Shown piece by piece: positions 52,167 to 63,213 of a DNA stretch of 64,000 nt. Each line of letters begins with the position of its first letter. The stretch's first letter is position 1. Below the pieces are notes generated by a model, which worked only from the letters and a program-made list of their open reading frames with translations, did not search any database and was not told where the DNA came from. The position numbers were made by a program, and so were the translations under genes. Origin of the DNA: Bradyrhizobium sp. 195 (lineage in GTDB: Bacteria; Pseudomonadota; Alphaproteobacteria; Rhizobiales; Xanthobacteraceae); the NCBI RefSeq assembly GCF_023101665.1, contig NZ_CP082161.1, positions 3,286,001-3,350,000 of the forward strand, written 5' to 3'.

Positions 52167-53102
52167 ATGCTGATTGCTTGCGGCGATGCGCTGATCGATT
52201 TCGTGCCGACGCGAAACGCCGACGGCCGCGAGGCGGTGATGCCCGCGGTCGGCGGCTCATGCCTGAACGTCGCGATCGGCATGGCGCGGCTCGGCGCGCC
52301 GACCGGTTTTGTCGGCGGCATCTCGACCGACCTGTTCGGGCGCTTGATCGCGGATCACGCTGCCGCCTCGCATGTCGACCTCCGCCTCGCCACCCGCAGC
52401 GACCATCAGACCACGCTCGCCTTTGTCCGCATCGTCGCAGGCGAGTCGCACTACGCCTTTTACGATGCCGAGACCGCGACGCGAAACTGGGCCTACCGGC
52501 GCGGGTCCATTCCCTTCGATACGGTCGAGGCCGTTCATGTCGGCTCGACGACGCTCGTCAACGACCAGGGAGCCGCCGAGACCAAAGCGCTGATCGCAGA
52601 CGCGAAATCCTCTTCGACGATCTCCTTCGATCCGAACTGCCGGCCCAATTTGGTGAAGGACAAGCCGGCTTACCTGGCGCGCATGGCCGAGTTCGCCGGC
52701 AGCGCCGATCTCATCAAGATGTCGGACGTGGACTTCGCCTACCTCTTCGGCGACGAGCGTTATGAGCAGCGAGCGAGCGCGCTGCTGAGACAAGGCACCA
52801 GCCTCGTCGTCGTCACCCGCGGCAACAACGGCGCGATCGCGTGGCACGGGGGGGCAGGGGCGATCGAGGTCGCCGCGCCGAAGGTCGAGGTCGCCGATAC
52901 CATCGGCGCCGGAGACAGCTTTCAGGCGGCGCTGCTGTTCGCGCTGCACAAGCAGGGGCGCCTTGCCCGGCCGCGATTGAAGGACATCGGAGCGGACGAG
53001 CTCCGCCGCGCGCTGTCCTTTGCCGCCAATTGCGCCGGCCTGACCTGCACCCGCCCGGGCGCCGACCCGCCCTGGAGCCGTGAGATCACCTCGCCCTTGT
53101 AG
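52167..53102 (+). CDS. PfkB-family carbohydrate kinase (fructokinase-like)
   Basis: 311 residues from ATG 52167 (GAGG 10 nt upstream). N-terminal ACGDALIDFVP, substrate motif VGGSCLNVAIGMARLG, and the C-terminal catalytic GAGDSFQAALL (Asp base). Close to bacterial fructokinases of polyol operons. Phosphorylates fructose from sorbitol or mannitol; having two kinases suggests the operon handles more than one polyol. Confidence 0.88.
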   Translation: MLIACGDALIDFVPTRNADGREAVMPAVGGSCLNVAIGMARLGAPTGFVGGISTDLFGRLIADHAAASHVDLRLATRSDHQTTLAFVRIVAGESHYAFYDAETATRNWAYRRGSIPFDTVEAVHVGSTTLVNDQGAAETKALIADAKSSSTISFDPNCRPNLVKDKPAYLARMAEFAGSADLIKMSDVDFAYLFGDERYEQRASALLRQGTSLVVVTRGNNGAIAWHGGAGAIEVAAPKVEVADTIGAGDSFQAALLFALHKQGRLARPRLKDIGADELRRALSFAANCAGLTCTRPGADPPWSREITSPL

Positions 53103-53106
53103 CCCG

Positions 53107-54000
53107 TCACAGCGGCGCGACGACTTTCTCGGCGCATTTGAGGAAGGTTCGGATCAGCGGGCTCTGAGAATCCCGCCGCCAGCAGACTGCGATATCGATG
53201 GAGTCGGTGGCGTCGCGCAGCGGCCTGAACACGATGCCGCGTGGTGCGCCGAGCTGCGCGCAGGCGGGTAGGATGGCGAGACCTTCACCGGCCAGAACCA
53301 GGCTCATCGCCGAATGCACCGTCTCCACCCGGCTCGCAATCGGCATCACGATGTGATGCCGCCGCAGCAAGGCCGCGACCGCGGAGGAGGCTGGGTCGTG
53401 GTCCGGCCACGGCAGCGCGATCAGCGAGCGGCCCTGCAATTTCGCCATCGGCACTGCGCCAAGGCGGGCGAGCGGTGAGCGGATCGGCATCGCCAGCATG
53501 AACGGTTGCGCGCCGACCCGCGCCACCTGGATTTCAGGTTGATGGATCGCCGGCATGCACAGCGCGACCGTGACGCTGCGGTCGAGCAGCCGCGCCTCGC
53601 GCGTCGAGGCGCTGAGCTCGGCGAAGTCGAGGTCGACGCCGGGAATCGAGCGGCGCAGCTCGGGGATCAGGCGCGGCAGCACTGCATTGGCCAGCACGAA
53701 CATGTAGCCGACCGACAGCCGGCCGCGTCGCCCGGAGGCAACGGCACGCGCAGCTTCCGCGCCGTCGGCCGCAAGCGCCAGCGCCTCGCTGGCGCGCACC
53801 TGCAGCGCCTGACCTGCCTCGGTCAAGTCCATGCCGCGCGTGCCGCGGCGGAACAGGGGCGCGCCGATCTCGGCTTCCAACTTGCGGATCTGGACGGAAA
53901 GGGGTGGCTGCGCCATCCGCAGCCGCTCGGCGGCCTTGCCGACGCTGCGCGCCTCGGCGACGGCGACGAAATAGCGGAGCCTGCGAAGATCCATTGGCAT
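53107..54000 (-). CDS. LysR-family transcriptional regulator
   Basis: 297 residues from ATG 54000; ATG 53994 (MDLRRLRYF) is equally possible. Winged helix in the first 60 residues (SVGKAAERLRMAQPPLSVQI), then the effector domain (LSVGYMFVLANAVLPRLIPE). It ends 5 bp past the convergent polyol kinase stop. Divergent from the amidase/Dpp cluster, which it probably activates. Confidence 0.92.
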   Translation of the reverse strand: MPMDLRRLRYFVAVAEARSVGKAAERLRMAQPPLSVQIRKLEAEIGAPLFRRGTRGMDLTEAGQALQVRASEALALAADGAEAARAVASGRRGRLSVGYMFVLANAVLPRLIPELRRSIPGVDLDFAELSASTREARLLDRSVTVALCMPAIHQPEIQVARVGAQPFMLAMPIRSPLARLGAVPMAKLQGRSLIALPWPDHDPASSAVAALLRRHHIVMPIASRVETVHSAMSLVLAGEGLAILPACAQLGAPRGIVFRPLRDATDSIDIAVCWRRDSQSPLIRTFLKCAEKVVAPL

Positions 54001-54013
54001 ACCGAAAACGTAT
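53999..54013. promoter_or_regulatory. LysR-type box (T-N11-A) at regulator start
   Basis: ATAC-N7-GTAT is a 15-bp inverted repeat of the LysR T-N11-A form. It overlaps the LysR start codon at 54000, which suggests autorepression or a true start at 53994. Confidence 0.5.
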
Positions 54014-54043
54014 GGGTTGACGATCAAAATGGTATTGGACGGT

Positions 54044-54058
54044 CAGTTAACAAAACTG
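54044..54058. promoter_or_regulatory. Inverted repeat in divergent LysR/amidase promoter
   Basis: CAGTT-AACAA-AACTG, perfect 5-bp arms with 5-bp centre, about midway between the LysR and amidase starts. Second candidate regulator site for activation of the amidase operon. Confidence 0.4.
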
Positions 54059-54110
54059 TCATTCTGGCTGTCAATGGCTGGGCCAACGGTGGCCCGCTTC
54101 GGAGCGTGAT

Positions 54111-55538
54111 GTGACGATGAACGGCGATCCCTGCCACTTGTCTGCAACCGAACTGCGCGGACTCATCGCCACAAGGAAGATTTCCCCCGTCGAGATCCTC
54201 AGTGCCGTGCTCGCGCGCGCCCAGGCGCTGCAGCCCGAGCTGAACTGCTTCATCACGCTCTGTGGCGAGCAGGCGATGGCTGAGGCGCGCGGGGCGGAGC
54301 GCAAGGTGATGGCGGGCGAGCCGCTCGGCCTGCTCCATGGCATCCCCGTCACCGTCAAGGACATCGTCAACACCAAGGGCGTCAAGACCACCTTCGGCGC
54401 CATTCCCTACAAGGACAATGTGCCGAATGAGGATGCCGTTGCGGTTGCGCGGCTGCGCAGCGAAGGCGCGATCCTGATCGGCAAGACCACGACGCCGGAA
54501 TTCGGCAGCAAGTGCCTGACGGACTCGCCCTTGTTCGGCCGCACCCGAAATGCGTGGAGCGCGGAGCGCTCCTCCGGCGGCTCGAGCGGCGGCGCGGCTG
54601 TTGCGGTCGCCAGTGGCATCGCGCCGCTCGCGATCGCCACCGACGGCGGCGGGTCGACGCGGATTCCCGCCGCCTGCAACGGCGTGGTGGGCCTGAAGCA
54701 GAGCAATGGCGTCATCCCGCACAGCCAGGCGCTGGACGTGTTCGGCAACCAGACCTATGTCACGCCGACCACCCGCACCGTCGCCGACACTGCGCTGATG
54801 ATGCAGGCGATATCAGGCGAGGATCCCAGCGATCCCTGGTCGATCGGCGTCCCCGTGCCTGATTTCGTCGGCACGGCTGCCGCGCGCGGCGATCTGCGTG
54901 GACAGCGGATCCTGTATTGCCTGACGCCGCCGGGCCGTCCGGTGTCCGCCGAGGTCGCCAGCAGTTTCAAGGCGAGCCTCGACCGGCTGGCGGGGCTCGG
55001 CGCCGAGCTCGAGGAATTCTCCGGCGAAGGTTTCGATATCGAGCCGATCTGGCGCGCCATCAACCACACCGTCTGGCGCACGCGCTTTGCAAAACTCGCG
55101 GCCGAGCACAAGGATGAGCTGAGCGAGGCTTTCCTCAAGCAGCTCGCGCTCGCTACCGAGGTCCGCGGCGTCGACTACCAGGAGGCGATGTTCGCGCGCA
55201 CCGCGCTGTTCCGCCGCGTGCAATCGCTGCTTGCGCGCGGGCACCTCCTGGCGATGCCGACCCTCACGCGCACTGCGCTGCCGATCAGCCAAGACCTGTT
55301 CGGCAGCATCGAAATCGATGGTCGGCATTTCGACAGCGTCCGGCCGAACTGGTTCCCCTGGACCATGCCGTTCAACATGACCGGCCATCCCGCCGTCAGC
55401 CTGCCCTCGGGTTTCGGCCGCGACGGCCTGCCGATCGGGCTCCAGCTCGTCGGCCGTTTCCGCGCCGATGCCGAATTGCTGCGCGTGAGCGCACTGTTCG
55501 AAGCTTCGACCGGCCTTCTGTCCCGCTGGCCGGCTTGA
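54111..55538 (+). CDS. Amidase-signature hydrolase 1
   Basis: 475 residues from GTG 54111 (GGAG 6 nt upstream; ATG 54117 possible). Complete Ser-cisSer-Lys triad: K83 (VTVKD), S158 in SSGGSSGG, nucleophile S182 (GGGSTRIPA). The K-to-S and S-to-S spacings (75 and 24) equal those in fatty acid amide hydrolase. Hydrolyses an amide to acid + NH3. No signal peptide. First gene of the cluster with a peptide-type importer. Confidence 0.92.
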   Translation: MTMNGDPCHLSATELRGLIATRKISPVEILSAVLARAQALQPELNCFITLCGEQAMAEARGAERKVMAGEPLGLLHGIPVTVKDIVNTKGVKTTFGAIPYKDNVPNEDAVAVARLRSEGAILIGKTTTPEFGSKCLTDSPLFGRTRNAWSAERSSGGSSGGAAVAVASGIAPLAIATDGGGSTRIPAACNGVVGLKQSNGVIPHSQALDVFGNQTYVTPTTRTVADTALMMQAISGEDPSDPWSIGVPVPDFVGTAAARGDLRGQRILYCLTPPGRPVSAEVASSFKASLDRLAGLGAELEEFSGEGFDIEPIWRAINHTVWRTRFAKLAAEHKDELSEAFLKQLALATEVRGVDYQEAMFARTALFRRVQSLLARGHLLAMPTLTRTALPISQDLFGSIEIDGRHFDSVRPNWFPWTMPFNMTGHPAVSLPSGFGRDGLPIGLQLVGRFRADAELLRVSALFEASTGLLSRWPA

Positions 55539-55637
55539 GGAGATGGGCATGCAGCAAAGGGCTTGTGTGCAAAGGGCTTGCCTCAGCCGCCCGGACATGT
55601 TGATCGTGCCGCAGCTGAGCCCTGAAGCCGAGCGCGC

Positions 55638-56588
55638 ATGAGCGTTTTTGTCCTCCGACGTCTGTTGACCTTGCTGGCGACGCTGGTCGGCGCCTCGCTG
55701 ATCATCTTCCTTGTGCTCGACGCGCTTCCCGGCAACGCCGCGCAGATGCTGATGGGCGCCGACGCCTCGCCGGACGCGGTCCGCGCGCTCACCGTCAAGC
55801 TCGGGCTCGACCAGCCGCTGGCGGTTCGTTATTTGCACTGGATCAAGGGACTTCTCTCCGGCGATCTCGGCAACTCCTATGTCTACGGCACGCCGGTGGC
55901 CAGCCTGATCGCGGAGCGGCTCGTGCTGACGTTTCCGCTCGCGATCATGGCCATGACGATCACGGTGACGCTGGCGCTCTCCGCCGGCATCTACACCGCC
56001 GCCAACCACAACAAGCTTGGCGACGTCGGTGTGATGTCGCTGACGCAGGTCGGCATCGCGCTGCCGAATTTCTGGTTCGCGATCCTGCTGGTCCTGTTGT
56101 TCTCCGTGCGGCTGCAATGGCTCTCGGCGGGCGGCTTTGCCGGCTGGGAGGACGGCATCTGGCTCGGCGTGAAGTCGCTGCTGTTGCCGGCAATCTCGCT
56201 CGCCGTGGTGCAGGCCGCGATCCTCGCGCGCGTCACGCGCTCGGCGGTTCTCGAAGTGCTGCGCGAAGACTTCGTCCGCACGGCGCGTGCGAAGGGCCTC
56301 GGCAAGCGCGAAGTGCTGTGGAGCCACGTGCTGCGCAACGCCATGATCCCCGTCATGACGGTGATGGGGCTGCAGTTCGCCAATCTGCTCGCCGGCACCA
56401 TCGTGATCGAGAACGTGTTCTATCTGCCGGGCCTTGGCCGGCTGATCTTCCAGTCGATCGCCAACCGCGACCTCATCGTGGTGCGCAATTGCGTGATGCT
56501 GCTCGCGACCATGGTCGTCATCGTCAATTTCGTGGTCGACGTGCTCTATGCCTTCATCGATCCCCGGATCAAGGTCCACGACCTGTGA
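55638..56588 (+). CDS. Dpp/Opp-type ABC permease (DppB-like)
   Basis: 316 residues, six helices. N-terminal RRLLTLLATLVGASLIIFLV, the KLGLDQPLAVRYLHWIKGLL..GDLGNSY signature, and coupling loop TARAKGLGKREVLWSHVLRN. The 99-bp gap before it holds a short direct repeat (CAAAGGGCTTG twice). Overlaps the next gene by 4 bp. Confidence 0.93.
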   Translation: MSVFVLRRLLTLLATLVGASLIIFLVLDALPGNAAQMLMGADASPDAVRALTVKLGLDQPLAVRYLHWIKGLLSGDLGNSYVYGTPVASLIAERLVLTFPLAIMAMTITVTLALSAGIYTAANHNKLGDVGVMSLTQVGIALPNFWFAILLVLLFSVRLQWLSAGGFAGWEDGIWLGVKSLLLPAISLAVVQAAILARVTRSAVLEVLREDFVRTARAKGLGKREVLWSHVLRNAMIPVMTVMGLQFANLLAGTIVIENVFYLPGLGRLIFQSIANRDLIVVRNCVMLLATMVVIVNFVVDVLYAFIDPRIKVHDL

Positions 56589-57472
56589 GCGAGCCCTTGA
56601 CGATTGACCTGCCGCTTGCAACCCGCCCGCTGCCGGCCCGTACATTCTGGCGCCGCGCGCTGCGCCACCGCAGCTTCGTGATCGGTGGTGCGCTGAGCCT
56701 GTTGGTGCTCGCCGCGGCCGTGCTGTCGCTAGTGTGGACGCCGTGGTCGCCCTACGAGATCGACATCGCTGCAAAACTCCGGCCGCCCTCGGCCGCGCAC
56801 TGGCTTGGTACCGATTCCTTCGGCCGCGACATCGTCTCGCTGCTGCTCGCCGGCGCCCGTTCGACCATCATGGTCGGTGTCATCGCCGTCAGCATCGGTC
56901 TGACCTTTGGCGTCACGCTCGGCCTGATCGCGTCGGCCCGGCGCGGCTGGACCGAAGAGATCATCATGCGCTTCTCCGATTTCACCTTCGCCTTTCCGGC
57001 CGTGCTGTCCGCGATCATGCTCGCCGCGGTCGCGGGGCCGGGCATGGTGACCTCGATCGTCGCGATCGGCATCTTCCAGATCCCGACACTGACCCGGCTG
57101 ACGCGCGGCTCGGCCAATGCGATCTGGGCGCGCGAATTCGTGCTGGCCGCGCGTGCTGCAGGCAAGGGCAAATTCCGCATCACCATCGAGCACGTCCTGC
57201 CCAACATCCTGTCGATCCTGATCGTGCAGGTCACCATCCAGTTTGCGCTTGCCATCCTTGCCGAAGCCGCCTTGTCCTATCTCGGCCTTGGTACGCAGCC
57301 GCCGCAACCGTCATGGGGGCGGATGCTGAACGATGCGCAGACGCTGCTGTTCCAGTCGCCGATGCTCGCGGTCTATCCGGGCGCTGCGATCGCGATCGCG
57401 GTGCTCGGCCTCAATCTGCTCGGTGACGGATTGCGCGACTTGCTCGACCCCAGACTGGCGCGGGAACGATGA
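56585..57472 (+). CDS. Dpp/Opp-type ABC permease (DppC-like)
   Basis: 295 residues from GTG 56585, overlapping DppB by 4 bp. N-terminal cytoplasmic tail, then TFWRRALRHRSFVIGGALSL; WLGTDSFGRDIVSLLLAGAR is the DppC hallmark, with coupling loop AARAAGKGKFRITIEHVLPN. The open frame reaching back to 56117 is antisense-like noise within DppB. Confidence 0.93.
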   Translation: MSEPLTIDLPLATRPLPARTFWRRALRHRSFVIGGALSLLVLAAAVLSLVWTPWSPYEIDIAAKLRPPSAAHWLGTDSFGRDIVSLLLAGARSTIMVGVIAVSIGLTFGVTLGLIASARRGWTEEIIMRFSDFTFAFPAVLSAIMLAAVAGPGMVTSIVAIGIFQIPTLTRLTRGSANAIWAREFVLAARAAGKGKFRITIEHVLPNILSILIVQVTIQFALAILAEAALSYLGLGTQPPQPSWGRMLNDAQTLLFQSPMLAVYPGAAIAIAVLGLNLLGDGLRDLLDPRLARER

Positions 57473-58484
57473 CGATGGGTGAGCGCTCCAACATGCCGCT
57501 GATCGAGGTCGCCAATCTCGGCGTGCGCCTCAATACCAGCCGCGGGCCGGCACAAGCCGTGCGCGGCGTCAGCTTCGCCCTGAAGCGCGGCGAGACGCTC
57601 GGCCTCGTCGGTGAGTCCGGTTGCGGCAAGTCGGTCACTGCGATGTCCCTGATGGGGCTGCTGCCTGACAGCGCCGTGGTCTCGGGCAGCATCAAGCTCG
57701 ACGGCAACGAGATCGCGCGATTGCCGGACGCGGATTATTGCCGCCTGCGCGGCAACCGCATCAGCATGATCTTCCAGGAGCCGATGACGGCGCTCAATCC
57801 GATGCACACGATCGGGCATCAGGTTGCCGAGCCGCTGCGGCGTCACAAGAGGCATTCGGCGGCGCAGGCGCGCAACGAGGCGATCGCCTTGCTCGACCGT
57901 GTCGGACTGCCCGACCCGGCGCGGCGCGTCGATGCCTATCCGCACCAGTTTTCCGGCGGCCAGCGCCAGCGCATCACCATCGCCATGGCGCTCGCCTGCG
58001 AGCCCGATTTGCTGATCGCGGACGAGCCGACCACCGCGCTCGACGTCACCATCCAGGGCCAGATCCTCGACCTCATCGCCGATCTCGTCGAGGAGCGCGG
58101 CATGTCGATGATCCTGATCTCACACGATCTCGGCGTCATCGCCGAGAACGTGCAGCGCATGATGGTGATGTATGGCGGCACCGTCGTCGAGAGCGGGCCG
58201 ACCGACGAGGTGTTCCGCCGCATGGGCCATCCCTATACGCAGGGCCTGTTCCGCGCCCGGCCGAAGCTCGGCGCGCGCAAGGGGACGCGGCTGAAGACGA
58301 TCTCGGGCACCGTGCCGGAGCTCGCCGATCTGCCTTCCGGCTGCACCTTCTCCGACCGGTGTCCGCTGGTGATCGATCAGTGCCGCGCCGCGCTTCCACC
58401 GATGGTCGACGTCGGACCCGGGCACTTCGTGCGCTGTATCAGGACTGATGTCTCGATGGCAGAACGCGTCGGAGCGCTGATCGC

Positions 58485-58488
<4 letters not shown>
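57469..58488 (+). CDS. Dpp/Opp-type ABC ATPase (DppD-like)
   Basis: 339 residues. Walker A GESGCGKSV, Q-loop MIFQEPMTALNP, signature FSGGQRQRI, Walker B LLIADEPTTALDV, and the C-terminal Cys-containing oligopeptide-type segment GCTFSDRCPLVIDQC that may hold an Fe-S cluster. Overlaps neighbours by 4 bp. Confidence 0.94.
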
Positions 58489-59489
<1,001 letters not shown>

Positions 59490-59545
59490 TGTCCGGCGCA
59501 GGATTGGCGTAGGCTCACGAAGACAGCAGGCCGGGGAGTTACGAG

Positions 59546-61042
59546 ATGTTCAGGAAACTATCGATCGTCGCCTTTGCCGCCGCGCTCATCGCGGCGCCTT
59601 TGCCCGTGCTGGCGCAGAGCAAGAAGGACAGCGTCGTCATGGCGATGGCGCTGGAGCCTCCGGGGCTAGATCCGACCAATGCGGCCGCTGCCGCGATCGC
59701 CGAGGTCACGCTCTACAATATCTACGAGACCCTGACCAAGATCAACGAGGACGGCTCCGTCTCGCCGCTGCTGGCCGAGAGCTGGACCGCATCGCCCGAC
59801 CTGAAGACCTATACGTTCAAGCTGCGCAAGGGCGTCAAATTCCACAATGGCGAGCCGTTCGATTCCGCCGCGGTGAAGTTCTCCTTCGAGCGCAACGCCG
59901 CGCCGACCAGCACCAACAAGGACAAGAGCCTCTACCAGGCGTTCGAGAAGGTCGAGGCGCCGGACGCCGATACGGTCGCGATCACCCTGAAATATGGCGA
60001 GCCGAACCTGCCGTTCCTGCTGGGGCAGGCGGGCGGCTCGATTGTCGAGCCGAAGAGCGCTGCAACCAATATCACGCAGCCGGTCGGCACCGGGCCCTAT
60101 CAGCTCGGGGCCTGGGCCAAGGGCTCTTCGATCACGCTGACCAAGTGGGCCGACTACCGCAACGCCGCCGCGGTCAAGCTGTCCAAGGTGACGATCCGCT
60201 TCATCTCGGAGCCGGCGGCGCAAACCGCCGCGCTGCTCTCGGGCGACGTCGACGCATTCCCGCGCGTCGCCGCACAGCGCGCCATGGCGCAGTTCAAGGC
60301 CGATCCGCGCTTCACAGTGCTGATCGGGGGCTCCAGGGCCAAGACCATCGTCGCGATCAACCACCGCAAGAAGCCGCTCGACGACGTCCGCGTCCGCCGT
60401 GCCATCCTCGCCGCGATCGACCGCAAGGCAATGATCGACGGCGCCGTCGACGGTTTCGGCACGCCGATCGGCAGCTTCTACGTGCCGGGCGCGCTCGGCT
60501 ATGTCGACACCACCGGCATCAACTCCTACGACCCCGAGAAAGCCAAGAAGCTGCTTGCAGAGGCCGGCGTCACCACGCCGCTCGAATTATCGCTGAAGCT
60601 GCCGCCGCCGTCCTATGCGCGGCAGGGCGGCGAGATCGCCGCAGCCCAGCTCGCCAAGGTCGGCATCGTCGCCAAGATCGAGAACGTCGAATGGGCGCAA
60701 TGGCTATCGCAGGTCTTCGCCGGCAATGGTCCGCACAATTTCGACCTCACCATCGTCAGCCATGTCGAGCCGTTCGATCTCGTCAAGATCACCGAGGCGG
60801 ACTATTATCTCGGCTACAACAACGAGGCGTTCAACACGCTCTACAAGCAGATCGTGTCGACGCCGGACGAGGCCGCCCGCGCAAAGCTGCTCGGCGACGC
60901 CCAGCGCATGCTCGCGACCGACGCCGTCTCCGCCTACCTGTACCAGCCGCAGCTGATCACCATCACGAACAAGAAGCTGAAGGGCATCTGGAAGGACGTG
61001 CCGCAATACGAGAACGATTTCTCGACGTGGTATTGGGAGTAG
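59546..61042 (+). CDS. Dpp/Opp-type ABC binding protein
   Basis: 498 residues (SBP family 5). Signal peptide about 1-23 (LPVLAQS). Family landmarks: ALEPPGLDPTNAAAA, LAESWTASPDLKTYTFKLRK and GVKFHNGEPFDSAAVKFSFE. Being last rather than first in its operon is less usual. Likely binds a short peptide or amide hydrolysed by the flanking amidases. The 206-bp gap after it contains sequence resembling dispersed Bradyrhizobium intergenic DNA and no gene. Confidence 0.92.
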   Translation: MFRKLSIVAFAAALIAAPLPVLAQSKKDSVVMAMALEPPGLDPTNAAAAAIAEVTLYNIYETLTKINEDGSVSPLLAESWTASPDLKTYTFKLRKGVKFHNGEPFDSAAVKFSFERNAAPTSTNKDKSLYQAFEKVEAPDADTVAITLKYGEPNLPFLLGQAGGSIVEPKSAATNITQPVGTGPYQLGAWAKGSSITLTKWADYRNAAAVKLSKVTIRFISEPAAQTAALLSGDVDAFPRVAAQRAMAQFKADPRFTVLIGGSRAKTIVAINHRKKPLDDVRVRRAILAAIDRKAMIDGAVDGFGTPIGSFYVPGALGYVDTTGINSYDPEKAKKLLAEAGVTTPLELSLKLPPPSYARQGGEIAAAQLAKVGIVAKIENVEWAQWLSQVFAGNGPHNFDLTIVSHVEPFDLVKITEADYYLGYNNEAFNTLYKQIVSTPDEAARAKLLGDAQRMLATDAVSAYLYQPQLITITNKKLKGIWKDVPQYENDFSTWYWE

Positions 61043-61248
61043 GGCGGGGTCAGCACGTGCCTCCAAACCAAAACCTGAAAAACAACCCCATGCACAGTAG
61101 CCGGGCATAGTCATTTCAATGGCTTGCGCGTTGCTCGCTGCGATGGTTGGCGCGATGCGCTGGGACGTTGACCCGTCGGGCAAAACACTGGCAACATGAC
61201 AACATCGCGGCCTCATGGTTCGGGACGCGCCGTCAGGCGAGGCACGCC

Positions 61249-62871
61249 ATGAAGAAGCCAACTGGCCTCGCTGCGGCCGGCATCGCGGTGCCGATCCCCC
61301 TCAAGCTCGACGACGCATCGATGAGCGATATCGCTCAAGCCCTCGCCGACGGTCGGGTCAATGCGACGGCGCTGACCAAAGCTTACCTCGCGCGTATCGA
61401 GGCCTACGATCGCGGCGGGCCGGCGCTCAACGCCGTGCGCGCGCTCAACCCCGACGCGCTTGGGATCGCAAGCAAGCTCGACGGCACAAAACCATCGGCG
61501 AGGCAGCCGCTGGCCGGAATCCCGATCCTGGTGAAGGACAACATCGCCACGGGCGACAAGCAGCCGACGACGGCGGGCTCGCTGGCGCTGGAAGGCGCGC
61601 ATGCAAGAGACGACGCCACAATCGTCAAGCTGCTGCGCGATGCTGGCGCGGTGATCCTGGGCAAGGCGAACCTGACCGAGTTCTCGAACATGCTCGCGGT
61701 CGACATGCCCGCGGGCTATTCGTCGCTCGGGGGCCAGGTGAAGAACCCTTATGCGCCGATGCTGATCGACGATCGCGGCATCCCGGTCGTGCCGCCGGGC
61801 GGATCGAGCGCGGGTTCGGCGGTTGCCGTGGCGGCCGGCTTGTGCGCGGCTTCGATCGGCACCGAGACCTCGGGCTCGCTGCTGTACCCTGCCAGCCAGA
61901 ATGGCCTCGTCACCGTCAAGCCGACGGTCGGACTTGTCAGTCGCGCCGGCATCGTGCCGATCGCGCACAGCCAGGACACCGCAGGGCCGATGACGCGCAC
62001 CGTGCGTGACGCGGCGATGCTGCTGAACGTGCTCGCCGCCAAGGATGTGCTCGACCCCGCGACGGAGCGGCAAAGGCGGCCGGTCGATTACACTGCCGGC
62101 CTCATGCGGGATGCGATGAAGGGCGCGCGCATCGGCGTGCCGAGCGACCCGGCCGACCCGCTCAACAATCCCTATTACGGCAAGCTGCCGCCGAGGTCGG
62201 CCGAGGTGCTCGCTGACGCGATCACGGTGCTGGAAGATCTCGGCGCCGTCATCGTCCGCGCCAGCATACCGACGCCTGGCTGGATCGGTGGGCCGGGTAC
62301 GACGATGGCCGTGCTGAACCGCAATCCGCTGAGCCGCCACAAGGGCACTGTCGCGAGGCCGCCGGTGGTCTTCCTTTATGAGCTGAAACGCGATCTCGAC
62401 CTCTACCTCAGGGATTGGGCGACCGACACCGAGATCAGGAGCATCGCCGACATCATCGCCTTCAATGCAGCGCATGCGGAGCAAGCGCTGCGCTTTGGCC
62501 AGGACCACTTCCTCGCCGCCAACATGACCAGAGGCGATTTAAGCGAGCGCGAATACAAGTCGGCACGTGCCATGGATTTGCTCTCCGCCAAGACGCGCGG
62601 CATGGACGCCTACATGAACCAGCACAAGCTCGACGCGGTGCTATTCCCCGGCAGTGAAGGATGCGGGATCGCCGCCAAGGCAGGCTATCCCAGCGTCTTG
62701 GTGCCGGCCGGCTTCATCTCGGGAGCAGACGACAAGGATACGCCCGACTACCCGCTCGGCATCACCTTCGCAGGCCGTGCCTGGAGCGAACACAAGCTGC
62801 TGCGCCTGGCCTACGCCTACGAGCAGGCTTCCAACATCCGCAAACCGCCGCCGGGGTTGGCGGGCGTTTAG
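61249..62871 (+). CDS. Amidase-signature hydrolase 2
   Basis: 540 residues from ATG 61249 (GAGG 8 nt upstream); the longer frame from 61147 lacks a ribosome site. Triad K96 (ILVKDN), S186 (GGSSAGS) and S210 (TETSGSLLYP), again 24 apart. It has a longer middle region (LIDDRGIPVVPP before the Ser loop) than amidase 1, and is not a close paralogue. The N-terminal 20 residues are mildly hydrophobic but lack a clear cleavage site. Confidence 0.9.
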   Translation: MKKPTGLAAAGIAVPIPLKLDDASMSDIAQALADGRVNATALTKAYLARIEAYDRGGPALNAVRALNPDALGIASKLDGTKPSARQPLAGIPILVKDNIATGDKQPTTAGSLALEGAHARDDATIVKLLRDAGAVILGKANLTEFSNMLAVDMPAGYSSLGGQVKNPYAPMLIDDRGIPVVPPGGSSAGSAVAVAAGLCAASIGTETSGSLLYPASQNGLVTVKPTVGLVSRAGIVPIAHSQDTAGPMTRTVRDAAMLLNVLAAKDVLDPATERQRRPVDYTAGLMRDAMKGARIGVPSDPADPLNNPYYGKLPPRSAEVLADAITVLEDLGAVIVRASIPTPGWIGGPGTTMAVLNRNPLSRHKGTVARPPVVFLYELKRDLDLYLRDWATDTEIRSIADIIAFNAAHAEQALRFGQDHFLAANMTRGDLSEREYKSARAMDLLSAKTRGMDAYMNQHKLDAVLFPGSEGCGIAAKAGYPSVLVPAGFISGADDKDTPDYPLGITFAGRAWSEHKLLRLAYAYEQASNIRKPPPGLAGV

Positions 62872-63213
62872 ATCGAACCCCTCGGAGTGAGCCGCAGGGC
62901 GTGCACGACCAAATCCGGATGTCTGTTCTGGAAAAGGTAAAGCGGTCCTGCGCGTTCGCTTGAGGAATGTCGCCCTTTGACTCATTGCAGACTTCGGCAG
63001 TTCGCTGTCGCTCGTGACAGTCGCCCGCGGCCCTGGCTCAGAGAGGGAGTCGGGGCCTCGCGGCAGCGCGAGGGGCCTCTGCTAAAATTAGCGGCCCATC
63101 TCGACTATCCTTCGGCGAATACCGCCTCAGGTAAAAGAGATTCGCAAAAATTCTCCACTGACCGGTGCGAGGTGCTAACCTTACACCCAATAGCGTGGCC
63201 AGTAGGGGGGCAC
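62872..63213. other. Intergenic region with hairpins, no gene seen
   Basis: 342 bp between amidase 2 and the orphan receptor. Two hairpins stand out: CTGTC/GACAG (63005-63020) and CCTCGCG-GCAG-CGCGAGG (63056-63073), neither with a T-run. AT content rises toward 63090-63190, fitting a promoter for the next gene, but no clear -35/-10 pair was identified. Confidence 0.6.

Noticed and set aside
50515..53102. Xylulokinase plus mannitol dehydrogenase set as in Rhodobacter smo operons
   Set aside because: The FGGY protein fits the ribulokinase branch better and no long-chain mannitol dehydrogenase is present.
55553..55580. Repeated CAAAGGGCTTG as start of a CRISPR or regulatory array
   Set aside because: Only two short copies with a 4-bp gap; likely slippage.
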